Notes: generated by a model from the sequence alone, not told the origin. Shown: positions 6,776 to 13,462, counted from the first letter of the stretch. The stretch: DNA of 15,686 bases from Verrucomicrobiales bacterium (GCA_011523195.1 WTHH01000067.1:1-15686); one strand, 5' to 3'. Numbers and translations: made by a program.

Positions 6776-7693
6776 ATGAGTGACAGTGCCACATTGGAAG
6801 CCCCGCCGCAGGACGCCGAAGAACGTCAACCGGTGACCAAGAAAGAGATCACCGCCGATCACCCGACGTGGTGTCCCGGATGCGGTGACTTCTCCGTACT
6901 CGCAATTTACTACAAGCTGATCCAGAAGCGGAACATTCACCACGAGAAGGTGACCACCGTGGCCGGCATCGGCTGTTCGAGCCGTTTCCCGTATTTCGTG
7001 CAGGCGCACGGGGCGCACTACATTCATGGCCGCGCGTTGTCGTTTGCCAGCGGCGTGTCGCTGTCGCGCCCGGACCTGCACGTGTTTGCGTTTGGTGGTG
7101 ATGGTGATGCCTTTTCAATCGGCGGTAACCACTTCATGCACACCGCCCGCAAGAACGTCAAAATGACCTACGTGGTCATGGACAACTTTGTTTATGGGTT
7201 GACCAAGAAACAAACCTCCCCGACTTCTCCGCTCGGTTTCAAGAGCAAGACTGACAACTGGGGGGCGTTTGATCGTCCGATCAACCCGATGAAACTGGCC
7301 ATCTCGGCCGGGGCCACGTTTGTGGCGCGGACGTCTCACACCAATCCCAAGCACCTGCTGGAGATGATGGATCTGGCGATGGATCATGACGGTTTTGGCT
7401 TCATCGAGTGCCTGAGCGAGTGCACCGAGTTTTATGCGGGCGCCTTCGATGCCTCCAACCCGCGCAAGGGTGGCGAGTACCTTCTCGTGCCGGAGGATCA
7501 TGACGTGACCGACGAGGCCGCCGCCTACAAGCTGGCCGGCGAGGATTTTCCGGGCAAGTTTGGTGTCTACTATCAGGTCCAGCGTCCCACCAAGAACGCC
7601 CTTGAGGCAGGTGTGTCGGATGCGGCAAAGGCCAAGTTCGAGGGCAAGAAGGACTGGGAAGTCCTGCAGACGACCTTCAACCGCATGAAGTAA
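6776..7693 (+). CDS. korB: 2-oxoglutarate/2-oxoacid:ferredoxin oxidoreductase, beta subunit
   Basis: A 305-residue thiamine-pyrophosphate subunit that partners KorA. It binds TPP and one 4Fe-4S cluster and passes electrons to ferredoxin. WCPGCGDFSVL (32-42) supplies Cys33 and Cys36, GIGCSSRFPYF (65-74) supplies Cys67, and ECLSECTEFY (211-220) supplies the probable fourth ligand. The TPP/Mg motif is GGDGDAFSIGGNH (107-119), followed by VVMDNFVYGLTKKQTSPTSP (133-152), which is very typical of the family. A roughly 25-residue polar leader precedes ITADHPTWCPGCG. No separate delta (ferredoxin-like) subunit gene is nearby, so this is the two-subunit type. The stop is followed after two bases by a 20-bp perfect palindrome, and the convergent rhodanese gene ends 26 bases away. 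Confidence 0.94.
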   Translation: MSDSATLEAPPQDAEERQPVTKKEITADHPTWCPGCGDFSVLAIYYKLIQKRNIHHEKVTTVAGIGCSSRFPYFVQAHGAHYIHGRALSFASGVSLSRPDLHVFAFGGDGDAFSIGGNHFMHTARKNVKMTYVVMDNFVYGLTKKQTSPTSPLGFKSKTDNWGAFDRPINPMKLAISAGATFVARTSHTNPKHLLEMMDLAMDHDGFGFIECLSECTEFYAGAFDASNPRKGGEYLLVPEDHDVTDEAAAYKLAGEDFPGKFGVYYQVQRPTKNALEAGVSDAAKAKFEGKKDWEVLQTTFNRMK

Positions 7694-7695
7694 AG

Positions 7696-7718
7696 CTGGC
7701 CAAGCGCTTGGCCAGGCG
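7696..7718. repeat. 20-bp perfect palindrome filling the korB-rhodanese gap
   Basis: CTGGCCAAGCGCTTGGCCAG (7696-7715) is fully self-complementary and runs on to the variant CTTGGCCAGGCG (7707-7718). It fills nearly all of the 26 bases between two converging stop codons. RNA from either strand could fold into an eight-pair stem with a GCGC loop, but no T-run follows. A terminator or RNA-stabilising role is inference. Confidence 0.8.
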
Positions 7719-7719
7719 A

Positions 7720-8094
7720 TCAGTCCCCGTTTTCCATCTGCCATTCGGCAGCCACGAGTGCCTTGTATCCGCCGATGAGCGAGTGGACATTCGTGTAGCC
7801 CATCCGCTGGGCAACCTCCGCCGTCAGAACGGAACGGTATCCGCCCCCGCAGTACATGATCACCTCCGTGCCTTTCTCGGGGACGACTGACTCAATGTCG
7901 CGCTCGAGGATGCCTTTCCCCAGGTGAACCGCCTCGGCCGCGTGGCCGTTCGACCATTCGATATCCTCCCGCACGTCCATCAGGATGGTGTCAGGATTTT
8001 TGCTCAACCGTTCACAGGCCTGATCGAGATCGATTTCGCTGACGCTGGTTCGTGCGGCATTGATGATGGCGAGGAATCCTTCTGAGTGTTGCAT
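7720..8094 (-). CDS. single-domain rhodanese-like protein
   Basis: A 124-residue cytosolic protein with one rhodanese domain, a fold that carries sulfane sulfur as a cysteine persulfide. The strand LMDVREDIEWSNGHAAEAVHLGKGILE (38-64) is the standard N-terminal half. The active-site loop is YCGGGYRS (81-88), of the CxGGxRS type, with Cys82 as the persulfide carrier, followed by AEVAQRMGYTNVHSLIGGYKAL. I chose ATG 8094 (MQHSEGFLA); the open frame continues upstream, but into noncoding-looking sequence. The substrate is unknown. A role in sulfur delivery alongside the distant desulfurase-like gene (9763-10932) is possible but unsupported. Its stop codon lies one base from the palindrome shared with korB. 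Confidence 0.9.
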   Translation of the reverse strand: MQHSEGFLAIINAARTSVSEIDLDQACERLSKNPDTILMDVREDIEWSNGHAAEAVHLGKGILERDIESVVPEKGTEVIMYCGGGYRSVLTAEVAQRMGYTNVHSLIGGYKALVAAEWQMENGD

Positions 8095-8135
8095 GGGCCA
8101 AATCGTGCAGGGGTGACGGGTTGGGGTCAATCTTC

Positions 8136-8160
8136 CGCTTGGCCAAGCGCTTGACCAAGC
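8136..8160. repeat. tandem dispersed palindrome in the rhodanese-cinA gap
   Basis: The perfect 14-mer CGCTTGGCCAAGCG (8136-8149) is followed in 12-bp register by a second copy with one change, CTTGACCAAG (8150-8159). It is noncoding and lies between divergent starts, 42 bases from the rhodanese start and about 40 from cinA. Confidence 0.8.
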
Positions 8161-8201
8161 TTGCCCTGTGCGCCGGTTGCGCGGATATTGACCGCCAGCG
8201 A

Positions 8202-9467
8202 ATGGAGATCGAACTCATCAATACCGGCTCGGAGCTGCTGCTTGGCCGCGTCCTCAACACCCACCAGCAGTGGCTGGGCGAGACCCTGTCCGATGCCGGC
8301 TACATCCTGACACGACAGGAGACGGTGCCGGATACTGCGGAGGCGATTTGCCAGGCGGTAAAGGTCGCGCTTGGCCGGGCGGACCTCGTAATCACCACCG
8401 GCGGCCTCGGCCCGACCTCGGACGACATCACGCGGGAACGGATTGCCGAGATGTTGGCCAAGCCGCTTCACCATGACGAGGCGATCGCTGAACACATCAC
8501 TTCATTCTTCGCCCGGCGCGCCCGGCCGATGCCGGAGTCGGTGCTGGTGCAAGCGCAAATCCCGGAGGGGGCGGTCGTGTTTGCCAACGAGCACGGCACG
8601 GCACCCGGCCTGGCGATGGAGGTGCCGGGAGCGACCGATGAGGAATCCCCGATCTGGCTTGTCATGCTGCCTGGGCCGCCTCGGGAGCTGCGTCCGATGG
8701 TCGAGGCGCAGGTACTGCCATTTATTCAACGAGAGCTGCCGCTTGCCGTGGCGTTTCACTGCCGGACACTGCGTAGCATGGGCATCGGTGAGTCGATGGT
8801 GGAGGATCAATTGCTCACGCGGCTGCGACCTCTTATGGATCAGGGGCTGGATCTTGGGTTTTGTGCCCGGACAGGGCAGGTGGATATTCGGCTGTGCGGT
8901 CACGGCGATGGCGTTCCTGGATTGATTGACGAGGCGGAGGCACTGATTCGCGGAGAGTTCGGCAAATACATTTATGGTACCGGCGGCGAGTCGATCGCGC
9001 AGGTGGTGGTTGAACAGCTTATTGAAAACGGCGAGACGATTGCCGTCGCGGAGTCTTGTACCGGCGGTTTTCTCGGGCACCACATCACCGGTATCCCCGG
9101 AGCCTCAGCGGTGTTTTTGGGCGGGGTGCTCTCGTACAGCAATGAGTTGAAACAGAAGCTTCTGGGCGTCAGGGGCGAGACCCTCGAACAACACGGGGCA
9201 GTCAGCAAGGCGGTGGCGATGGAGATGGCGGAGGGGGCTCGTACGGCAACGGGCGCCGATCATGCCCTGTCGGTCACCGGTATCGCGGGGCCGGGCGGAG
9301 GATCAACGGAAAAACCGGTTGGAACAGTCTGGCTCGGCTTAGCCTCGGCCGGGGAACGGCCGTTGGCAGTCAAGAAACATCATCCCTACAACCGTGAGAC
9401 ATTCAAGCAGGCCTCGGTGAACCAGTCGCTGGAGTTGTTAAGAAGACGGATACACCTGGATCGCTAA
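8202..9467 (+). CDS. cinA: CinA: COG1058 domain plus nicotinamide-nucleotide amidase
   Basis: A 421-residue two-domain protein. The N-terminal MoaB/MoeA-like domain (1-170) has MEIELINTGSELLLG at the start and the signature TTGGLGPTSDDITRE (65-79). In characterised homologues this domain is an ADP-ribose pyrophosphatase. The C-terminal domain (about 265-421) is PncC-like, deamidating nicotinamide mononucleotide to nicotinate mononucleotide. It holds the catalytic AESCTGGFLGHHIT (283-296), FLGGVLSYSNELKQKLLGV and SVTGIAGPGGGSTEKPVGTVW. Together they serve NAD salvage. The historical competence link is species-specific. I chose ATG 8202 because MEIELINTGSE is the normal N-terminus; upstream residues are encoded by the tandem palindrome and are spurious. 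The TAA stop abuts the ferredoxin stop on the other strand with no gap. Confidence 0.95.
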   Translation: MEIELINTGSELLLGRVLNTHQQWLGETLSDAGYILTRQETVPDTAEAICQAVKVALGRADLVITTGGLGPTSDDITRERIAEMLAKPLHHDEAIAEHITSFFARRARPMPESVLVQAQIPEGAVVFANEHGTAPGLAMEVPGATDEESPIWLVMLPGPPRELRPMVEAQVLPFIQRELPLAVAFHCRTLRSMGIGESMVEDQLLTRLRPLMDQGLDLGFCARTGQVDIRLCGHGDGVPGLIDEAEALIRGEFGKYIYGTGGESIAQVVVEQLIENGETIAVAESCTGGFLGHHITGIPGASAVFLGGVLSYSNELKQKLLGVRGETLEQHGAVSKAVAMEMAEGARTATGADHALSVTGIAGPGGGSTEKPVGTVWLGLASAGERPLAVKKHHPYNRETFKQASVNQSLELLRRRIHLDR

Positions 9468-9701
9468 TCAGGCGCCGTCGTCGCCGATTGCCTCCACAGG
9501 GCAACCTTCCATGGCTTCGCGGCATAGCTCTTCTTCCTCCTCGCTTTCCGGCTGCTTGGTGACGAAAGAGTAGCCACCATCATCGTTGCGGGTGAAGTTG
9601 TTTGGAGCGGTTTCGCGGCAGAGATCGCAGTCGATGCATTCCTCGTCCACGTAGAATTTCCCCGTTGCGTTGTCCTCGTATTTGTTGTCTGCGTCAGCCA
9701 T
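9468..9701 (-). CDS. small 4Fe-4S ferredoxin
   Basis: A 77-residue acidic electron carrier. CIDCDLC (22-28) gives Cys22, Cys25 and Cys28, and the late GCPVEAI gives Cys67 followed by Pro, the C-x2-C-x2-C...CP pattern of monocluster 4Fe-4S ferredoxins. An additional cysteine, Cys60, lies in EELCREAMEGCP; I cannot say whether it binds metal. A run of glutamates (54-58) precedes it. The ATG at 9701 gives a normal N-terminus; an in-frame TTG at 9749 would add sixteen residues without family support. It follows the desulfurase-like gene by 61 bases on the same strand and may be in its transcript. It could accept electrons from KorAB, which is inference. Confidence 0.9.
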   Translation of the reverse strand: MADADNKYEDNATGKFYVDEECIDCDLCRETAPNNFTRNDDGGYSFVTKQPESEEEEELCREAMEGCPVEAIGDDGA

Positions 9702-9762
9702 GGCAAAAAAAGACACCGGTTTCTTAACGAACTCCGTTGAGGGGTTCAAGCGCCATCAGCCG

Positions 9763-10932
9763 TTAAGCCAATAAATCCTCGACGGGGGATATGGCTCTCA
9801 ATTTGGCGGTCAAATCAGCAAAAATCTTGATCGCCCCAGTAATCTCCGCCTCAGTTGTGCCTTCGCCGATTCCCCACAACGTGGTGCCACGGGCTAGGTC
9901 AGCATCAAGCCCGATGGCCTCCAGTGCGGGCGGAATCTGCATGGACTTGGTCGTGCAGGCCGCCCCGGCATTGATGGCCACCCCCTGCAGATCCATCGCC
10001 AGCGCCTGGCCCTCCCCCTCGACCTGTTCGGTGCTGAGGCTCAGGTGATGCGGCAGCCGGTGTTCGCCCGGCTCCGGCCCGTTGAGATGAACTCCCTCGA
10101 CGGCATCCCGGATTCCGGTCAACAGCTTCCGCTGCAACTCACCGGTGAGATTGCTCCGCTGCCCGAGGTTGGTCATCGCCGATTCAGCAGCCACGCCGGC
10201 CCCAACGATGGCGGCAATATTCTCAGTGCCAGCGCGGAGTTCGTTTTCCTGCACGCCGCCGTGAATCAATGGTTCGATCAAGGTACGACGATTCCGGTAA
10301 AGCACGCCTACCCCCTTCGGCCCGTGAAACCGATACGGCGCCAGCGTGACCAGATCGACTCCGAGTTGCTGCATGTCCAGCGGCAGCCAGCCGCCGCTGA
10401 GAGTGGCATCGACGAAGAGCGGGATGCCCCGTTCACGCGTGAGCCTGGCCGCCTCGGCGATTGGTTGGATGGTGCCGAGGTCGTGACTGGCTTGGTGCAA
10501 GCCGACGAGCGCGGTGTCATCGCGCAGCGCTTGGCCAAGCGCCACCGGATCAATCCGCCCCTGGTTATCCACCGACAATTGCGTGCACTCAAAGCCCTGC
10601 TCCCCAAGCCAAGCGATGGAGCCAAGCACTGCGGGATGTTCGATCTGTGTGGTGACGATGTGCTTGCCAAATCGTCGGTTGGCCAAGGCGGCCCCCTTGA
10701 CAGCAAGATTAACCGCCTCCGTGCCGTTGGATGTAAAAATAATTTCCTCCGGATCGGTGGCGTTGACGAGCTTGGCCAAGCGCGAGCGGGCCTCGTCCAG
10801 CGCATCCCTCGCCTCGAGGCCAAGCTGGTGAAGTGAACTGGCGGACCCGAAGTGGCTCTCATGCCAGGGCCGCATGGCGTCGATCACCTCGGGGAGAGGC
10901 GGGGTCGTGGTGAGGTGATCGAGGTGGATCAT
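9763..10932 (-). CDS. cysteine-desulfurase-like (NifS/IscS family) protein lacking the PLP lysine
   Basis: A 389-residue class V aminotransferase-fold protein aligned end to end with IscS/NifS. Recognisable segments are LDHLTTTPPLPEVIDAM (4-20), ASSLHQLGLEAR, EIIFTSNGTEAVNLAVKG, the PLP-stacking histidine in IEHPAVL, VDATLSGGWLPLDM, GPKGVGVLY, RAGTENIAAIVGAG and the sulfur-accepting cysteine in GAACTTKS. The position of the internal-aldimine lysine (SGHK-x2-GPKG in IscS) is occupied by Arg201: APYR-x2-GPKG. The codon at 10330-10332 reads CGG on the coding strand. The usual NNE is SHD, the Gln of DATQS is Leu, and RFSLG is LWGIG. The frame is intact with no stop, so it looks retained. It may be a pseudoenzyme or have another chemistry. 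It starts 24 bases after the metallo-hydrolase gene. Confidence 0.85.
   Translation of the reverse strand: MIHLDHLTTTPPLPEVIDAMRPWHESHFGSASSLHQLGLEARDALDEARSRLAKLVNATDPEEIIFTSNGTEAVNLAVKGAALANRRFGKHIVTTQIEHPAVLGSIAWLGEQGFECTQLSVDNQGRIDPVALGQALRDDTALVGLHQASHDLGTIQPIAEAARLTRERGIPLFVDATLSGGWLPLDMQQLGVDLVTLAPYRFHGPKGVGVLYRNRRTLIEPLIHGGVQENELRAGTENIAAIVGAGVAAESAMTNLGQRSNLTGELQRKLLTGIRDAVEGVHLNGPEPGEHRLPHHLSLSTEQVEGEGQALAMDLQGVAINAGAACTTKSMQIPPALEAIGLDADLARGTTLWGIGEGTTEAEITGAIKIFADLTAKLRAISPVEDLLA
10527..10542. repeat. perfect 16-bp dispersed palindrome inside the desulfurase-like gene
   Basis: GCGCTTGGCCAAGCGC is fully self-complementary and encodes ALGQAL on the minus strand. This is a different frame from the LAKR reading in thiE and the sulfatase. 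Confidence 0.8.
10679..10691. repeat. degenerate palindrome copy in the desulfurase-like gene
   Basis: TTGGCCAAGGCGG keeps the octamer TTGGCCAA but diverges outside it. It encodes ALAN on the minus strand. Confidence 0.4.
10770..10782. repeat. dispersed palindrome inside the desulfurase-like gene
   Basis: GCTTGGCCAAGCG with the exact decamer at 10771-10780. It encodes RLAKL on the minus strand, 231 bases from the 10527-10542 copy. Confidence 0.7.
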
Positions 10933-10956
10933 GGAGTCCGGCAGTCGAGTGCCGGT

Positions 10957-12015
10957 TTATTTTTTGCGAGTCTTGAATGTACGACTGTGGCCCCGGTCGG
11001 GGATGTTGATGGAGTAGGATTTGCCATCCGGCGCAACGGACATGTGGATGTGGTGCGCGTCACAGTCCTTAGTGAGATTCGCGATGAACGCGTCCCCGGT
11101 GTTGTTTTCAATGTCAGCCCGAAGATTTTTATGCACCTGATACATCGCCTTGAGGTTCGCGCTCTTGAGCGCGGCAAACGACGACGCGCCGCAGCCCTTG
11201 GTCACGCCGTTGTTCATCACTGATACAGTCGGGGAGAGGCTCTGGATGAACACGGCGTTGTTGCTGTAGTCCAGCCCGTGATGATTCACCTGGTACACGT
11301 CCACCGTGCCAACGCGATTGACCGGGGTGACCAGTCGCGCCTCGGTGTTTTGCGTGAGGTCGCCGCCGTTCCAAAAACGAAAGTTGCCCAGCTCCACCAT
11401 CACGGCGATGCTGTTGGCGTTGTCGGTCGTGTCCTCCTTGATCCATTTGACCTTGTCAGTCAGCGGGTTGCGGGGGGTGTCCTTTGAGGTGTCGACGAAT
11501 TTTTTCATCGCGGCGACGCAGCGGATGCGCATTTCCGGCTGGCCGTCCACCTGCTTGAGCGGCAGCAATGTGCCGGGCTTCATGACGTGGCGCTTACCGA
11601 TCTTCATGTTTCGGTACGGCTTGATGCGCAGCAGGAATGTGGAGTTTGCTCGGCCGTCCGGGTCACGTACCGGGATGCCGTTGTCCCAGACATTTCGGAT
11701 CGGCATTTTTTGTGACAACTCAGCCGCGCCGCCGAAGTGGTCGATGTGAAAGTGCGTGGTGATCAGGTGATCGATCTGTTTCACGCCAGCCACCTTGGTC
11801 GCCGCCTCGTGGAGGCGTCCGGGATCTCGGCCGCCCGGCATGCCGGTGTCGATGAGGATCGACTCGCCGGCGGGCGTGACGATCAACGTGCCGCCGCCTC
11901 CCTCGACGTCTACCCAGTAAACATCAAGCGTCTTCGAGTCCTTGGCGAAGGCGGTGCCGGTGACCAGCAGCGCGGTGGCCGCTGCAACGGCTTTGAGGAT
12001 GGTTTTAATTTTCAT
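10957..12015 (-). CDS. secreted metallo-beta-lactamase-fold hydrolase (ComEC C-domain type)
   Basis: A 352-residue protein with a Sec signal peptide: a KIK start, a hydrophobic core and the cleavage-like end TAFA at 21-24. The zinc motif HFHIDH (88-93) is followed by Asp219 in WNGGDLTQ and by NHHG (244-247), all typical of the metallo-beta-lactamase fold. The arrangement with VDVEGGGGTLIVTPAGESILIDTG near the N-terminus and NHHGLDYSNN late resembles the stand-alone version of the ComEC/Rec2 C-terminal domain. The substrate is unknown; the signal peptide places it in the periplasm or outside. It is the first gene of a minus-strand run with the desulfurase-like gene and the ferredoxin. A terminator separates it from the desaturase upstream, so it needs its own promoter. 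Confidence 0.88.
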   Translation of the reverse strand: MKIKTILKAVAAATALLVTGTAFAKDSKTLDVYWVDVEGGGGTLIVTPAGESILIDTGMPGGRDPGRLHEAATKVAGVKQIDHLITTHFHIDHFGGAAELSQKMPIRNVWDNGIPVRDPDGRANSTFLLRIKPYRNMKIGKRHVMKPGTLLPLKQVDGQPEMRIRCVAAMKKFVDTSKDTPRNPLTDKVKWIKEDTTDNANSIAVMVELGNFRFWNGGDLTQNTEARLVTPVNRVGTVDVYQVNHHGLDYSNNAVFIQSLSPTVSVMNNGVTKGCGASSFAALKSANLKAMYQVHKNLRADIENNTGDAFIANLTKDCDAHHIHMSVAPDGKSYSINIPDRGHSRTFKTRKK

Positions 12016-12071
12016 GAATCAGACGGGAACCAATGGTGACGGAAGGGCGGGGCGGTGGCAAACCTGATGTT

Positions 12072-12086
12072 GCGCTTGGCCAGGCG
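12072..12086. repeat. dispersed palindrome variant in the desaturase-hydrolase gap
   Basis: GCGCTTGGCCAGGCG, the CTTGGCCAGGCG form also seen at 3887 and 7707. It is noncoding and five bases from the terminator's T-run. Confidence 0.65.
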
Positions 12087-12091
12087 AAATG

Positions 12092-12122
12092 AAAAACCCC
12101 GCCGCGGATTGCCGTGGCGGGG
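12092..12122 (-). terminator. intrinsic terminator of the desaturase gene
   Basis: Read on the minus strand, an eleven-pair GC-rich stem (arms 12112-12122 and 12097-12107, one G-T pair, four-base loop) is followed by five T (12096-12092). It lies about 30 bases after the desaturase stop. This is the clearest rho-independent terminator in the window. Confidence 0.85.
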
Positions 12123-12132
12123 TCAAAAAAAC

Positions 12133-12158
12133 GGCTTGGCCAAGCGCTTGGTCAGGCG
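12133..12158. repeat. tandem dispersed palindrome overlapping the desaturase stop codon
   Basis: The exact decamer CTTGGCCAAG (12135-12144) is followed in 12-bp register by CTTGGTCAGGCG (12147-12158). The desaturase TGA stop (12152-12154, minus strand) lies inside the second copy and exists because that copy has GGTC where the consensus has GGCC. Confidence 0.8.
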
Positions 12159-13315
12159 AGCTTAAGCACGAGCCCCTGGTGGGCGTCGTGCCAGTCACTC
12201 ATGGCCCGGCGCAGATCCTCGACGGATTGCTCGACCTTGTGCTGCAATTCAGCCATCTGCTCCCGAGTGGCGTCCAGTTTCTGCCGAAGCGCCTTCATGT
12301 GGTTCTGCTTGGCCTGCTCCCATGCCTCATGCGCGGCGTGAAGTTCCTCCTGCGCCTCCGTAAACAGTTTTTGCGCCTTCTCACAAATGGTCTCTTCGTG
12401 ATTCTCGAGACGCAGGGCCATGCAGCGTTGCTTCTCGCGGATCTCCGCCATCGCGATGGTTTCATCCGGCACACGGCGTAGTTCGGAGACGAGGCCGAGT
12501 TTTTCCAGTGCGCGAACCGTCCACTTGGTGGGGTCAAACTGCCATGGCTTCACGCCGTTGCGGTAGTCGTGCTGAAACTCGTGGTGGAAGTTGTGGTAGC
12601 CCTCGCCAAAGGTGAACAGCGCCATCAACCAACTGTCGCGCGCGGAACAGCGAGCCGAGTAGGGCTGGCCGCCGAGCGTGTGGCAGAGGCTGTTGATGAA
12701 AAAGGTCATGTGATGCACGGCCACCAACCGCGTCACGCCGCCTACCAGCAGCCCGGCCAAGGCACCGATGCTGCCCTCGGTAAGATAGCCAATGAGAGTG
12801 GGCAGCCCGAAGCCGACCAGCAGCCCGATGGCCACCCACCACTTGTGCTGGAAGCGGACAAGCGGATCGGCCTTGAGATCGTTGACGTTCGTCAGCGGAA
12901 CCTCACCACCAATCGGGCGCGTCATGATCCAGCCCATGTGCGCGTGAAAGAAGCCACGCTGAATGTTGTATGGATCATCGTCATCGTCGGTGTGCTTGTG
13001 ATGACGGCGATGGTCGGAGCACCACTCCAGCGCCGAGTTTTCCATGGCGGTGGCCCCAAAAACCAAGGTCAGGAAGCGAACCGGCCAACTGGCCTTGAAG
13101 GAGAGGTGGGAGAAAAGCCGGTGATACCCAAGTGTGATGCTCAGGCCGGAGGCAATAAACATTCCGGCGAATAGCCCCCCGTGCAGCCACCAGTTTACCT
13201 CACCTCCATAGTGGTACACAAATAGGGGAAGGCCGATGATTGCGGTTACGAGGGTGCCGATTAGAAATGCGCTGTTCATCCATCGGACGTTGCGCAAAGA
13301 GTGGGCAAAATTCAT
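12152..13315 (-). CDS. membrane fatty-acid (acyl-CoA type) desaturase with C-terminal coiled coil
   Basis: A 387-residue integral membrane di-iron desaturase that would put a double bond, probably delta-9, into fatty acyl chains to tune membrane fluidity. The three histidine boxes are HRLFSH (65-70), HRRHHKHTDDDDDP (102-115) and HNFHH (241-245), with HHMTFFINSLCH (201-212) and QPYSARCSARDSW also typical. Hydrophobic segments lie near 14-34, 44-63, 78-92, 160-178 and 183-200. The desaturase body ends near residue 285. Residues 286-375 form an alanine-, glutamate- and glutamine-rich helix with heptad-like spacing, absent from ordinary bacterial members of about 300 residues. The stop lies in a palindrome copy and a strong terminator follows. 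The ATG at 13315 diverges from the sulfatase. Confidence 0.92.
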   Translation of the reverse strand: MNFAHSLRNVRWMNSAFLIGTLVTAIIGLPLFVYHYGGEVNWWLHGGLFAGMFIASGLSITLGYHRLFSHLSFKASWPVRFLTLVFGATAMENSALEWCSDHRRHHKHTDDDDDPYNIQRGFFHAHMGWIMTRPIGGEVPLTNVNDLKADPLVRFQHKWWVAIGLLVGFGLPTLIGYLTEGSIGALAGLLVGGVTRLVAVHHMTFFINSLCHTLGGQPYSARCSARDSWLMALFTFGEGYHNFHHEFQHDYRNGVKPWQFDPTKWTVRALEKLGLVSELRRVPDETIAMAEIREKQRCMALRLENHEETICEKAQKLFTEAQEELHAAHEAWEQAKQNHMKALRQKLDATREQMAELQHKVEQSVEDLRRAMSDWHDAHQGLVLKLA

Positions 13316-13442
13316 ATCTTTCTGGAAAAGCGGCCTCGAGCTTAAAGCCGCAAAGGCGAGGAACTTAGGCCGCGTTCACGGGATGGCAACTCATTTTTTG
13401 CGTTTTTTTTGACCGCCTTGGTAGGGCTTTAATCGGTGGGGC

Positions 13443-13450
13443 AAGGAGGT
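13443..13450 (+). promoter_or_regulatory. strong Shine-Dalgarno of the sulfatase
   Basis: AAGGAGGT is the clearest ribosome-binding site in the window. It stands 6 bases from an in-frame TTG (13457) but 12 bases from the ATG (13463), so it leaves the start undecided. The two starts differ by two residues. Confidence 0.7.
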
Positions 13451-13462
13451 TAAAGTTTGCCC

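Noticed and set aside
8121..8201. N-terminal extension of cinA encoding LAKRLTK from an upstream start
   Set aside because: The family begins at MEIELINTGSE (8202). The upstream residues are only the noncoding tandem palindrome translated.
8240..8250. GCTTGGCCGCG in cinA as a repeat copy
   Set aside because: It encodes the conserved ELLLGR motif of CinA and diverges from the palindrome on the right half.
10045..10836. Long + strand open frame opposite the desulfurase-like gene
   Set aside because: It is a shadow of the GC-rich minus-strand gene, without recognisable motifs.
12569..13174. 201-codon + strand open frame opposite the desaturase
   Set aside because: The minus strand encodes all three desaturase histidine boxes; the + frame is an antisense shadow.
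13409..13435. Sulfatase promoter with TTGACC and TTTAAT/TAATCG
   Set aside because: Possible -10 boxes lie only 13-15 bases from the -35 box, too short for a confident sigma70 promoter.
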